DNA from: Bog-756 sp963730685
Lineage (GTDB): Bacteria > Actinomycetota > Acidimicrobiia > Acidimicrobiales > RAAP-2
DNA length: 64,000 nt
Reading direction: 5' to 3'
NCBI GenBank assembly: GCA_963730685.1
Contig: CAVSSP010000001.1
Location: forward strand, 1,116,001 to 1,180,000
Position numbers and translations under genes: made by a program. The stretch's first letter is position 1. Each line of letters starts with the position of its first letter. The notes beneath the pieces are model-generated. The model ran no database searches and was not told the DNA's origin. It worked only from the letters and a program-made list of their open reading frames with translations. Positions 25,864-34,799 of the stretch are shown piece after piece.

Positions 25864-27069
25864 GTGCGGACCGGCCGTAGCGGGTCGCCGAGCAGAGCCT
25901 CCGGCCGACCGGCCGACCTGTGGACCGTGCTCCGGGAGTGGGGTCGCATCGGGGTGATCGGGTTCGGTGGGCCGCCGGCGCACATCAACCTGCTCCGCCA
26001 GCTGTGCGTCGACCGGGAGGGCTGGATCACCGCCCACGAGTTCGAGGACGGGATCGCGGCGACGAACCTGCTCCCTGGCCCGGCCTCCACCCAGTTGGCC
26101 ATCTTCTGCGCGTGGCGGATCGCCGGCATCCCCGGAGCGGTTGTGGGCGGCCTGGCCTTCATCTGCCCCGGCCTCGTGGTGATCGTGGCCCTCGCCTCCG
26201 TCTTCCTGGCCAGTCAGCCGCCGACGGTGGTGCTGGGTGCCGCGGCCGGGGCGGGGGCGGCGGTCCCGATGGTGGCACTGGCGGCCGCTGCCGGGCTGGC
26301 CCCCAACAGTTGGGCTCGGGCCGGTGCCGAGCGAGCCGCCCGGGGCAGGTGGATCGCCTACCTGGTGGTCGGAGGGGCCGCCGCCGCCCTGATCGGGCCG
26401 TACCTGGTCGTCGTCATTGCCCTCTGCGGTCTGATCGAGGTCCTCGTGCGACGGCCCGGCCGCGCCGACCGACCGCCCAGGCGGGAAAGGGGTGCCCCGG
26501 CCCTGATCGCCGCCAAGGCTCCGCTCATCGCCGTCGGTGGATTGGGCGCATTGGCGTGGGTGGCGTTCAAAGTCGGTGCGCTGTCGTACGGCGGCGGCTT
26601 CGTGATCGTCCCGTTGATGCAGCACAGCGCCGTCGACACCTACCACTGGCTGACCGGTCCCCAGTTCCTCGATGCCGTCGCCCTCGGTCAGGTGACTCCC
26701 GGACCCGTGGTCCAGACCGTGGCCGTAGTCGGCTACGCGGCGGGGGGCGTTGGCGGTGCCCTGCTGGCTGCGGCCGTGGCGTTCGCCCCGTCGTTCGTGT
26801 TCGTGCTGGTGTTCGGCCCTCACTTCGACCGGCTGCGGTCGAACCGGCGGGTCCAGGCATTCCTGACCGGGGCCGGGGCCACCGCCATCGGTGCCATCGC
26901 CGGTTCGGCCATCCCGCTGGGGATGGAGCTCCAGCAGTGGTGGCAGGTGGTGGTGCTGGTTGTCGCCGGCGTCTGGCTGCTGGCCTTGCGGAAGAGGCTG
27001 GTGCTCTGCCTGCTGACGATGGGAGTGGTGGGCGCGGTGGTGGTCGCGCTCGGCGCCCCGGTTCGCTGA
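25864..27069 (+). CDS. chrA: Chromate transporter (CHR family)
   Basis: 401 residues as two homologous halves, as in full-length ChrA. Each half starts with the CHR motif: FGGPPAHINLLRQLCVDREG (half 1) and YGGGFVIVPLMQHSAVDTYH (half 2), followed by LLPGPASTQLAIFCAWRIAG and VALGQVTPGPVVQTVAVVGY, the paired P-G-P motifs. Ten to twelve transmembrane helices. Exports chromate from the cytoplasm, probably in exchange driven by proton motive force. GTG 25864 is 6 nt after the GH114 stop, so the two may be cotranscribed, though the functions look unrelated. Confidence 0.9.
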   Translation: MRTGRSGSPSRASGRPADLWTVLREWGRIGVIGFGGPPAHINLLRQLCVDREGWITAHEFEDGIAATNLLPGPASTQLAIFCAWRIAGIPGAVVGGLAFICPGLVVIVALASVFLASQPPTVVLGAAAGAGAAVPMVALAAAAGLAPNSWARAGAERAARGRWIAYLVVGGAAAALIGPYLVVVIALCGLIEVLVRRPGRADRPPRRERGAPALIAAKAPLIAVGGLGALAWVAFKVGALSYGGGFVIVPLMQHSAVDTYHWLTGPQFLDAVALGQVTPGPVVQTVAVVGYAAGGVGGALLAAAVAFAPSFVFVLVFGPHFDRLRSNRRVQAFLTGAGATAIGAIAGSAIPLGMELQQWWQVVVLVVAGVWLLALRKRLVLCLLTMGVVGAVVVALGAPVR

Positions 27070-27082
27070 GCCGTCCGCCGGC

Positions 27083-28285
27083 TCAGCGGCTCAGCCCGAG
27101 GACCGACCCCAGCGCCCGGTCCAGGTCGTCGACCAGGTCGTCGGGATCCTCGATCCCGACGGACAGGCGGATCAGGGCCGGGTCCACCGCCAACGGCGAG
27201 TCGGCCACTGAGGCGTGGGTCATCGGACGCGGGGTGCCCGATGAGCGACTCGACCGCACCCAGCGACTCGGCCAGCGTGAAGAGGCGTGTCGACCGGGCG
27301 ACGGCCAGGGCCGCCTCGGCACCGCCGCGGACGGTGAACGAGACCATTCCGCCGAACGCCCGCATCTGCGACGAGGCGGCAGCGTGCCCGGGGTGGGTGG
27401 CGAGGCCCGGGTAGTAGAGGTGGTCGACGCCGGGGTGGTCCGACGAGAGCGTCGGCGACGGCGGCTGCGTTGCTGCAGTGCCGATCCATCCGCACGGCCA
27501 GCGTCTTGATGCCGCGCAGGACGAGGAAGCAGTCGAACGGCCCGGGGATGGCGCCGGTGGCGTTCTGGAGGAATGCGACCTGCTCGGCCAGCTGCGGGGT
27601 CGGAGGTGGTGACCATGCCGCCGACCACGTCGCTGTGACCGCTCAGGTACTTGGTGGTCGAGTGGACCACCACGTCGGCACCGAGGGCGGCCGGGCTGCT
27701 GGAGGTAGGGGGTGGCGAAGGTGTTGTCGACCACCAGCAGGGCATCGTGCCCGTGGGCGATCCGGGCCATCGCGGCGATGTCGACCACCCGCAGGAGTGG
27801 ATTGGTCGGGGTCTCCATGAACACCATGCGGGTGGTGGGTCGCCAGCGCCGCTTCGATGGCGGCGGGATCATCGAGGGCGACGGGCGTGAACGCCAGTCC
27901 CGCCGGGGCGTGCACCCGGTCGAAGAGCCGGTAGGTGCCTCCGTAGAGCTCGTTGCCGATGATGACGTGGTCACCCGGGCGCAGGCACCGCAGCACAGCG
28001 TCCTCGGCGGCCAGGCCGCTGGCGAAGGAGGAGCCGTGCGCCATGCCCTCCAGGTCGGCCAGGCACGCCTCAAGCGCCGATCGGGTCGGATTGGCGGACC
28101 GGCTGTACTCGTAGCGCGGCGCCGGTCCCGTTCCCGGACTGGGCGAACGTGGAGGTCTGGAAGATCGGCGTGGCCACCGCTCCCGTCGAGGGGTCGGGCG
28201 GCTGCCCGGCATGGATGGCGCGGGTCTCGAATCCCAGGCCGCCCGGTGCCCGGTCGCCACCCTCCGGCCCGGTCTCGGACGTCAC
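27083..28285 (-). pseudogene. Cystathionine gamma-lyase/synthase-type PLP enzyme, six one-base frameshifts
   Basis: The whole Cys/Met-metabolism PLP enzyme can be read, but only by skipping one base six times, near 28134, 27838, 27694, 27597, 27444 and 27224. Pieces in order: GLGFETRAIHAGQPPDPSTG; PRYEYSRSANPTRSALEACL; RMVFMETPTNPLLRVVDIAA and ALLVVDNTFATPYLQQP; DVVVHSTTKYLSGHSDVVGG (the PLP lysine is in S-T-T-K-Y); PFDCFLVLRGIKTLAVRM; GGMVSFTVRGGAEAALAVAR; and the end MTHASVADSPLAVDP to LGLSR. Every family landmark is present, about 398 residues when repaired. It starts 2 nt after the CBS stop, forming a transsulfuration operon. Either dead, or heavily affected by sequence error. Confidence 0.8.
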
Positions 28286-28287
28286 CG

Positions 28288-29950
28288 TCAGTGCCGACCC
28301 AGGAAGGCCAGCAGGTCGGACCTGGTCAGGATGCCGACCGGGTGGCCGCCGTCGAGGACGAGGAGGGCGCTGCTCGGACTCGAGTCGGGCGGCGACTCCG
28401 TCCACCGACTCGCTGTGGCCGACGGTGGGCATCGGGGGCCCCATCATCGACCCGACGGGCCGGCCGAAACTGTCAGGGTCGTGCAGGGCGTGCTCGAGCA
28501 GCTGGCGGTCGGAGACGGAGCCCACCACCTCGGCCAGGGCCAGGGGGGGCTCGGCTTTGACCACGGGTACCTGGGAAACGCCGTACTCCTCGAGCAGCGC
28601 GATGGTGGCGCGCACGGTCTCTTCGGGGTGGACGTGGACCAGCGGGGGGAGGTGGTCGCCCTTGGTGTCCAGGACGGCCTGGGCCGTGGCGCCCTGGGCC
28701 CGGGCGAACCCGTGGTCGGCCATCCAGCGGTCGTCGTAGAGCTTGGACAGGTAGCCCCGGCCCGAGTCGGGCACCAGCACGACGACGACGTCGTCGGGCC
28801 CCAGGCGCTCACCGATGTGCAGGGCGGCCCAGACCGCCGTGCCGCACGACCCGCCGACGATGATGCCCTCCTCGGTGGTTACGCTCCGGGCGGTGAGGAA
28901 CGAGTCGCTGTCCGACACCGCCACCACCTCGTCCACGACGGAGGGGTCGTAGGTGGTGGGCCAGAAATCCTCGCCGATCCCTTCCACCAGGTACGGGCGG
29001 CCGCCGCCGCCCGAGTAGATCGAACCCTCGGGATCGGCGGCGATCACCCGGATGGCCGGGTTCATGGACTTCAGGTAGCGGCCGACGCCGCTGACGGTCC
29101 CGCCGGTCCCCACCCCGGCCACGAAGTGGGTGACCCGGCCGTTGGTCTGCCGCCAGATCTCCGGGCCGGTCGACTGCTCGTGGGCAGTGGGGTTGGCCTG
29201 GTTCCGGTACTGGTTGGGCTGGAAGGCGCCCGGGGTCTCCGCCGTGATCCGGTTGGCCACCGAGTAGTAGGACTCGGGGTGGTCCGGGTCGACGGCGGTA
29301 GGGCAGACGATGACCTTGGCGCCGAAGGCCCGGAGGAGCTGGCGCTTCTCCTCGGCGATCTTGTCGGGCATGGTGAAGATGCAGTGGTAGCCCCGCTGGG
29401 CGGCGATCATGGCCAGGCCCACGCCGGTGTTTCCCGATGTCGGCTCGACGATGGTGCTGCCCCGCGAGAGCAGGCCGGCCTGCTCGGCCGATTCGATCAT
29501 GGACAGGGCGGGTCGGTCCTTCACGCTTCCGCCGGGGTTCAGGTATTCGAGCTTGGCCACCAGGTGGCAGCGCAGGTGCCGCCCGATCCGGTCCATGCGG
29601 ACCATCGGGGTGTCCCCGATGAGGTCGATGACGTTGTCGGCGACGTCCATGGCGGGTGCAGGGTCCTCGATCGGCCAGGTGTCCACCCCGGCCGGGACCT
29701 CGACGGTCCCGTCGGTGAACAGGACCGTGGGGATGCCGGCATCGTGGACCTGGCGCACGACTGAGCCGGTGGAACTGTCGTCGCCGACGATGCCGACCAG
29801 GCGGGGGATGTGGCCCCGGAGCTCGGCAATCAACGGGGCGAGCTCGGCCGCCGATGCCAACCGGAAGACCCAGCCGGCCCTGGCCTCGAGTTGGCGGGGC
29901 GGGGTGCCGGCGCCCACCACGACCAGGATGTCGACCGCAGGCCCGGGCAC
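28288..29950 (-). CDS. cbs: Cystathionine beta-synthase, with N-terminal extension and a frameshift near 28375
   Basis: Condenses homocysteine and serine to cystathionine with PLP. The catalytic domain starts at NVIDLIGDTPMVRM; the PLP lysine is in LNPGGSVKDRPALSM, the phosphate loop is PTSGNTGVGLAM, and the C-terminal loop is GGTVSGVGRYLK. Two CBS domains follow. The last ends one frame over as SSALLVLDGGHPVGILTRSD and FLGRH if one surplus base at 28375 is skipped (span 3n+1, ~553 residues). About 100 residues precede the usual start (VDILVVVGAGTPPRQLEARA, a Rossmann-like stretch), which is unusual; ATG 29650 is the conventional start. It pairs with the downstream gamma-lyase gene. Confidence 0.85.
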
Positions 29951-30093
29951 GAGAGGTCCGCTACCTGTGGCCGATGGGCGTGGCGGACTCCATGGGACCC
30001 AATGCTACCGACAAGCCGACGAGCCCAAACGTTGTCGGGTGCCGGGTCACCCCGCGCCGCCCACCGACCTGCCGGACTCGGTGGCTCCCGCCA

Positions 30094-30099
30094 TAGGCT
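30094..30099 (+). promoter_or_regulatory. -10 box of leaderless SRAP gene
   Basis: TAGGCT, 7 nt before ATG 30107. Confidence 0.5.
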
Positions 30100-30106
30100 C
30101 CATCCC

Positions 30107-30835
30107 ATGTGCGGTCGCGTCGCCCTCTATACGGACACCCCCCACCTCGCCCACCTGCTTCACGCCGGGCTCGATCCCGAGCTGGTCGCCGGGTTGCGAC
30201 CGAGCTGGAACGTCGCCCCGACCGCACAGATCCTCGGCGTGTCCGGGGATGGCGGGGGAGGCCGCACCATGGCTGTCTACCGGTGGGGCCTGGTCCCGTG
30301 GTCGGCCAAGGACCCGACGGTGGTTCGGAACACGTTCAATGCCCGGGCCGAGACGGTGGCCACCAAACCGATATTCCGCTCGGCATTCCGGCGCGGACGC
30401 ATCCTGGTCCCGGTGGACGCCTTCTACGAGTGGAAGGCCGGCACGCCGAAACAGCCCTTCGCCTTCCGCCGCGCCGACGGTCAGCCCGTCGTGCTCGCCG
30501 GGCTCCGCGACTACTGGAGGGGTCCGGACGGCAACGAACTGGCGAGCGCCACCGTCATCACCACGGCGGCCGGGCCCGACATGCCCATCCACGACCGGCA
30601 GCCGGTCGTGCTCGATCCCGGCGCGTGGGATCGGTGGCTCGACCCCGAGTCGTCGGACCGCGAGGGGCTCGAGTCCCTACTGGTCCCCACGGCGGCCGGC
30701 ACTCTCGTTCACTATCCGGTCGGTCGGGAGGTCGGAAACGTGCGGAACGACCGACCCGAGCTGATCGAGGAGATCGACCTGGCTGCGCCGGACACGAACG
30801 GTGTGCACCAGGATCAGCTGGACCTTCTCCGTTAG
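30107..30835 (+). CDS. SOS response-associated peptidase (SRAP/YedK/HMCES family)
   Basis: 242 residues. The catalytic cysteine is residue 2 (M-C-G-R-V), so the start codon is certain. Other family residues: SWNVAPTAQI, RWGLVPWSAKDP, FNARAETVATKPIFR (Asn and Glu), CRxLVP-type RILVPVDAFYEWK (catalytic Glu), and the late H in DMPIHDRQPVV. SRAP proteins covalently crosslink to abasic sites in single-stranded DNA through Cys2 and protect them from strand breaks. Autoproteolysis exposes Cys2. No LexA box was seen upstream. Confidence 0.92.
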   Translation: MCGRVALYTDTPHLAHLLHAGLDPELVAGLRPSWNVAPTAQILGVSGDGGGGRTMAVYRWGLVPWSAKDPTVVRNTFNARAETVATKPIFRSAFRRGRILVPVDAFYEWKAGTPKQPFAFRRADGQPVVLAGLRDYWRGPDGNELASATVITTAAGPDMPIHDRQPVVLDPGAWDRWLDPESSDREGLESLLVPTAAGTLVHYPVGREVGNVRNDRPELIEEIDLAAPDTNGVHQDQLDLLR

Positions 30836-30874
30836 GGACGCCGACCGTCACACCCCCCTGCTGAACTCTGGTCC

Positions 30875-32359
30875 ATGACATCGACGGTCGATGCGAAGCC
30901 AGTGGCGGACCCGGCGGGAGCTGGCATGGCCGGTGCCGGTGTTGCCCGTCCCGAGGGCGACGGCGGAGTCAGCGTGGCCAGGTTCCTGTCCGCCGCCGCC
31001 ACCGTCCTGCAGTTCGTGTCCGAATTCGACCCCGCCCGCTATGACGGTGTTGACGCCACCGCCCTGGTGTCTTCATTCACCCGGATCGAGCGGGTGGCTG
31101 TCATCGGCAAGTCCCTGGCCGGGGTCCGGGCCACCGAGTGCCGCCAGCCCGAGGCCGGCGGCCATCCCACCCCGGCCCACTGGCTGTCGGACATGACCGG
31201 TGACTCCTTGGGGGACTCGACCGGGGTCCTGAAGCTCGGGGAGTCGTTGGCCGACCACCCCGCCATCGACGAGGCGGCCCGCAAGGGCAAGCTGTCCGGC
31301 AAGGCGGCCCGGCTGGTGGCCGATGCCGCCCGGGTCAACCCGGGCAGTGAGGACGAGCTGGTGGAGGCGGCCACCCACGAGACCTTCCACCAGCTCCGGG
31401 ACCGCTGCCTGCGGGCCAAGGCCCAGGGCCGGTCGGCCGAGGATGCCGCCGCCCACCGCCGGCGCCTCCACGACCAGCGCCACTGTCGGACCTGGACCGA
31501 CCAGGACGGGGCCTTCTGCCTCGATGCCCGGCTCACCCCCGATGCCGGTGCCTCCCTGCTGGCCTCCCTCAACGCCCGGACCGACGCGTTGTTCGAGGAG
31601 GCCCGGCGCGAGGGGCGCCACGAGCCCTCCGACGCCTACCGGGCCGACGCCCTGGTGGGCCTGGTCACCGGCCGGCGGGGCGGATCACCGGTCCGGACCG
31701 GGGCCACCCCGCCGAGGGCCCCGGGCCCGGGCACCGGCCAGCCCGGGGACCCCGACCTCACCGACCTCGCCGCACTCACCGGGGACAGCCACACCGGGGA
31801 CAGGGACGACCCCGGAGGCAGCCACACCGGGGACAGGGACCCCGGACCGAGGGCCCAGGTCCTCCTCCGGGTCGACCTCGACGCCCTGCGCCGGGGATCG
31901 GTCGGACCCGGTGGGGTGTGCGAGATCCCCGGGGTGGGCCCGGTCTCCGTCGAGTCGGCCCGGGAGCTGATGGGGGACGCCGTCACCCGGTTGGTCATCA
32001 CCAACGGGGTGGACGTGACGACCGTGTGCCATCTGGGACGCTCCATCCCCAGTGCCCTGCGGACCGCCCTGGTGGAGCGGGACCGGAGCTGTGTGATCCC
32101 CGGCTGTGACGTCACCCAGGGCCTCGAGATCGACCACTGGGGCGTCGCCTTCGCCGAGGAGGGACCGGCCAGCCTCGAGAACACCGCCCGGCTCTGCGGC
32201 CACCACCACTACCTGCGCACCCATCAGGGGTTCACCCTCACCGGGGGACCGGGCAAATGGCGGTGGACACCGCCGGCCCGGGGTCGGCCACCCGATCCGG
32301 ACGATCCCGACCCTGCCCCTGACCCCGGCGAGACCAGGCTGTTCACCCTCGAGGAGTGA
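30875..32359 (+). CDS. DUF222 / HNH endonuclease domain protein (13E12-like)
   Basis: 494 residues. A DUF222 region (about 35-370) is followed by a C-terminal HNH motif: RSCVIPGCDVTQGLEIDHWG then LCGHHHYLRTHQGF. It has C-x-x-x-x-C, the I-D-H and the H-H-H of the nuclease fold, so catalytic residues look intact. The linker carries an imperfect repeat of GDSHTGDRD (about 295-320) written in near-identical DNA (GCCACACCGGGGACAGGGAC twice), a likely slippage spot. Such proteins are multicopy in actinobacteria and have been linked to mobile elements; no element borders were found here. ATG 30875 starts close behind the SRAP stop. Confidence 0.85.
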   Translation: MTSTVDAKPVADPAGAGMAGAGVARPEGDGGVSVARFLSAAATVLQFVSEFDPARYDGVDATALVSSFTRIERVAVIGKSLAGVRATECRQPEAGGHPTPAHWLSDMTGDSLGDSTGVLKLGESLADHPAIDEAARKGKLSGKAARLVADAARVNPGSEDELVEAATHETFHQLRDRCLRAKAQGRSAEDAAAHRRRLHDQRHCRTWTDQDGAFCLDARLTPDAGASLLASLNARTDALFEEARREGRHEPSDAYRADALVGLVTGRRGGSPVRTGATPPRAPGPGTGQPGDPDLTDLAALTGDSHTGDRDDPGGSHTGDRDPGPRAQVLLRVDLDALRRGSVGPGGVCEIPGVGPVSVESARELMGDAVTRLVITNGVDVTTVCHLGRSIPSALRTALVERDRSCVIPGCDVTQGLEIDHWGVAFAEEGPASLENTARLCGHHHYLRTHQGFTLTGGPGKWRWTPPARGRPPDPDDPDPAPDPGETRLFTLEE

Positions 32360-32560
32360 CCCGAGGGCCGGACGGCCGCGGCGGCGACCTCACACTGCGT
32401 TGGTGGGGTCGGTCCCGAGCGTGAGGTCGGCCGGAGTGATCCCGGCGTGTGTCGGATCTGGTGTCGTTGGTAGACACGGTCTCGTCCAGTCCGAAGCGAG
32501 CTCGAGCGCACGAGAGCCGATAGGGCCTGGGCGCCCAGTACTTCCGGACCGATGGTCTAG

Positions 32561-32566
32561 TAGCTT
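32561..32566 (+). promoter_or_regulatory. -10 box for enoyl-CoA hydratase gene
   Basis: TAGCTT, predicted start of RNA near 32573, leaving a ~47-nt leader with a GAGGGGGAG ribosome site. This is one of the few leadered genes here. Confidence 0.4.
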
Positions 32567-32619
32567 CCGTGGGCAGCTGGCTTGGGGGGCCCGCACACTG
32601 TTCTCGAGGGGGAGACACG

Positions 32620-33510
32620 ATGGAGATCCGCCAACTCAACACGGTCGTCTACGAAAAGGACGGACCGGTCGCCTGGATCACCTTGGACTACGCGCAGAAG
32701 GCCAACATCCAGACGTCGGATCTGGTGTTCGACGTGGATTCGTGCCTCGACGACGCGGATCGGGACTACGACATCAAGGTGGTGATCCTGAAGGCCAACG
32801 GGCCCGGCTTCAGCGCCGGGCACGTGGTGACCGGTACGCCGGGCACCGAGATGAGGGAGATCGACGAGAGCACCGCCAGGCTCGGGAGTCCGTGGAAGGG
32901 CCAGTGGGACATCTACGGGACGCCGGTCCTCAAACTGTGGGACTTCCCGAAGGTGACCATCGCCCAGGTGCACGGCTACTGCCTCGGGGGAGGCACGGTG
33001 TGGGGCCTGCTCACTGACATGTCGGTGGCCTCGGAGGATGCCTACTTCCAGTTCCCCGTGCTCCAGGGGATGGCCATGCCCACCATGGAGACCGGCATCG
33101 AGCCGTGGCTGTTCATGAACTGGAAGCGGGCGTCCGAGTACATGTACACCGGCCAGGAGCTGAGCGCCCACGAGGCCAAGGAGATGGGCCTGATCAACCG
33201 GGTCGTCGCTCGGGACCGGCTCGACGACGAGGTCAACGAGCTCGCCTTCCACGTGGCGCAGGCGCCTCTGACGACACTGATGGCGGCCAAGGCCAACATC
33301 AAGAGGGCGTGGGACATGATGGGACTCCGCACCCACCTGCAGAACTCGAACGACCTGTTGAGCATGGCCACCCAGGCCACCGACGTCAAGGAGTACATCC
33401 GCGACGTCTACCAAGCCGGGCTCCGGCCGCGCGAAGCCGCACAGCGCAACGCCGACCGCGCCAAGGTGCTGGCGGCCGAATGGAAGGCGCGGGCCCGGGC
33501 CGAGGGCTGA
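32620..33510 (+). CDS. Enoyl-CoA hydratase/isomerase family protein
   Basis: 296 residues; ATG 32620 has a strong GAGGGGGAG ribosome site 5-7 nt away. Crotonase fold: VAWITLDYAQKANIQTSDLV, the first oxyanion-hole strand GPGFSAGHVVTGTPGTEM, and the second oxyanion motif QVHGYCLGGGTVWGLLTDMS. The catalytic Glu positions of classical hydratases (usually E in the G-G-G-x-E and in the E-x-G segments) are replaced around TVWGLLTDMS and MAMPTMETGIEPW, so the reaction may not be straightforward hydration. A C-terminal helical tail (REAAQRNADRAKVLAAEWKA) completes the trimer-forming region. Confidence 0.85.
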   Translation: MEIRQLNTVVYEKDGPVAWITLDYAQKANIQTSDLVFDVDSCLDDADRDYDIKVVILKANGPGFSAGHVVTGTPGTEMREIDESTARLGSPWKGQWDIYGTPVLKLWDFPKVTIAQVHGYCLGGGTVWGLLTDMSVASEDAYFQFPVLQGMAMPTMETGIEPWLFMNWKRASEYMYTGQELSAHEAKEMGLINRVVARDRLDDEVNELAFHVAQAPLTTLMAAKANIKRAWDMMGLRTHLQNSNDLLSMATQATDVKEYIRDVYQAGLRPREAAQRNADRAKVLAAEWKARARAEG

Positions 33511-33542
33511 CGGGTCACGGGGCCGGAAACGGAGCGACGATC

Positions 33543-34721
33543 ATGGGCATCGGACGTGTGCACCGACGGGCGGCTACGACCTTCGTAGTGGCGGTGGCGC
33601 TCCTCCTCGGCTGCGCCGGCGCCCCCTCGGCCGGCGCCCCCTCGGCCGGCGCCCTGCCGGCCCAGGCCACCGCAGCCCAGGCCACCGCAGCCCGGGCCGC
33701 CGCAGCCCGGGCCGCCGCAGCCCGGGCCAACCCGGCGACCGCCACCCCGCCGACGGAGTCACCCCTCGCCCCGATGGGTGGCTCCACCCTCATCAAGCTC
33801 ACCTTCGACGGGCTCAAACGGGACTACCGGATCCACGTGCCACCGGCGGCGGCGTCGGGCCGCCCGCTCCCACTCGTCCTGAACCTTCACGGCGCCACCC
33901 AGAACGCCCAGCTCGAGGAGATCACCTCCGGCATGGACGCCTCGGCCGACCAGAACGGTTACCTGGTCGTCTATCCCGATGGCACCCGCATCTCCCGGGT
34001 CCTCACCCCAGATCCGGTGGCCAAGCAGGCCCAGTACGGCTGGAACGCCGGGCAGTGCTGCGGACTGCCGGTCACCAGGCACATCGACGACGTGGGCTTC
34101 CTGCTCGACGTGATCAAGGATGTGGCGGCGCGCACGCCGGTCGACCTGCGACGGGTCTACGCCACCGGCATCTCCAACGGCGGGATGATGGCCTACGCGC
34201 TGGCATCCGAGGCCTCCGACTCCGTGGCCGCCGTCTCTTCGGTCTCGGGTCAGGTCGAGCTCCCGATGATCCGTCCCACCCGACCGGTCCCCACCATGGA
34301 GTTCCACAGCCTCGACGATCCCATCGCCAAATGGCGGGGGGTACCCAACAAGAACCCGCTCTTGCGGCTCTCGGTGATGCAGGGGATCCACCAGTGGGTG
34401 TGGGCCGACGGGTGTAGCCCCCGGCCCCATGACGCCAGAACCATCGTCGGTGCCCCGGGGAGTATCTCGGCAGGGGAGACTGCCACCCTGGTCACCTACG
34501 ACCACTGCAGCTCCGGTTCCGAGGTCGACCTGTGGCGGTTCACCGGGTCGGGGCACGTCTGGCCGGGCAGCATCCTGAATACAGGACCCCCCGACACGTG
34601 GATCCTGGCCGGGGTCGGACGCGGCATCGTCCTGGTCGACGCCGACGAGGCCATGTGGCAGTTCTTCCAACGCTTCGAGATCCCGGCCAACCGCTCCGGA
34701 TCGGACAGCTCGGGCAGCTGA
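33543..34721 (+). CDS. Secreted/lipoprotein esterase, PHB depolymerase-feruloyl esterase (LpqC-like) family
   Basis: 392 residues; ATG 33543. The signal peptide ends in a lipobox-like LLLGCAG. A low-complexity Ala-rich linker follows (residues ~25-65), encoded by direct repeats (GCAGCCCGGGCCGCC and GGCGCCCCCTCGGCC, two copies or more each). The alpha/beta-hydrolase domain has RPLPLVLNLHGATQNAQLEE (oxyanion HG), WNAGQCCGLP, the nucleophile elbow ATGISNGGMMAYALA (G-x-S-x-G), FHSLDDPIAKW (Asp) and GSGHVWPG (His). Expected to hydrolyse extracellular esters, perhaps polyhydroxyalkanoate or feruloyl groups. Confidence 0.88.
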   Translation: MGIGRVHRRAATTFVVAVALLLGCAGAPSAGAPSAGALPAQATAAQATAARAAAARAAAARANPATATPPTESPLAPMGGSTLIKLTFDGLKRDYRIHVPPAAASGRPLPLVLNLHGATQNAQLEEITSGMDASADQNGYLVVYPDGTRISRVLTPDPVAKQAQYGWNAGQCCGLPVTRHIDDVGFLLDVIKDVAARTPVDLRRVYATGISNGGMMAYALASEASDSVAAVSSVSGQVELPMIRPTRPVPTMEFHSLDDPIAKWRGVPNKNPLLRLSVMQGIHQWVWADGCSPRPHDARTIVGAPGSISAGETATLVTYDHCSSGSEVDLWRFTGSGHVWPGSILNTGPPDTWILAGVGRGIVLVDADEAMWQFFQRFEIPANRSGSDSSGS

Positions 34722-34786
34722 GCCACCCGGACACCCTGTGGTCCGTGCCCGCGTCGGGCCGGCTTGAGTTCTGGCCCCTGCTTCCT

Positions 34787-34792
34787 TACCAT
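34787..34792 (+). promoter_or_regulatory. -10 box for phosphodiester glycosidase gene
   Basis: TACCAT, 7 nt before ATG 34800. Confidence 0.45.
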
Positions 34793-34799
34793 CGGGGCC

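Noticed and set aside
25036..26823. 595-codon open frame on the minus strand opposite GH114 and chrA
   Set aside because: A shadow of two well-supported plus-strand genes: low-complexity His/Arg/Gly-rich translation, no domain.
28211..29764. 517-codon plus-strand frame opposite CBS
   Set aside because: Shadow frame in high-GC sequence; the CBS catalytic motifs on the minus strand are unambiguous.
33610..33735. Direct repeats near the esterase signal peptide considered as a mobile element
   Set aside because: They are in-frame Ala-rich linker repeats within the esterase gene.
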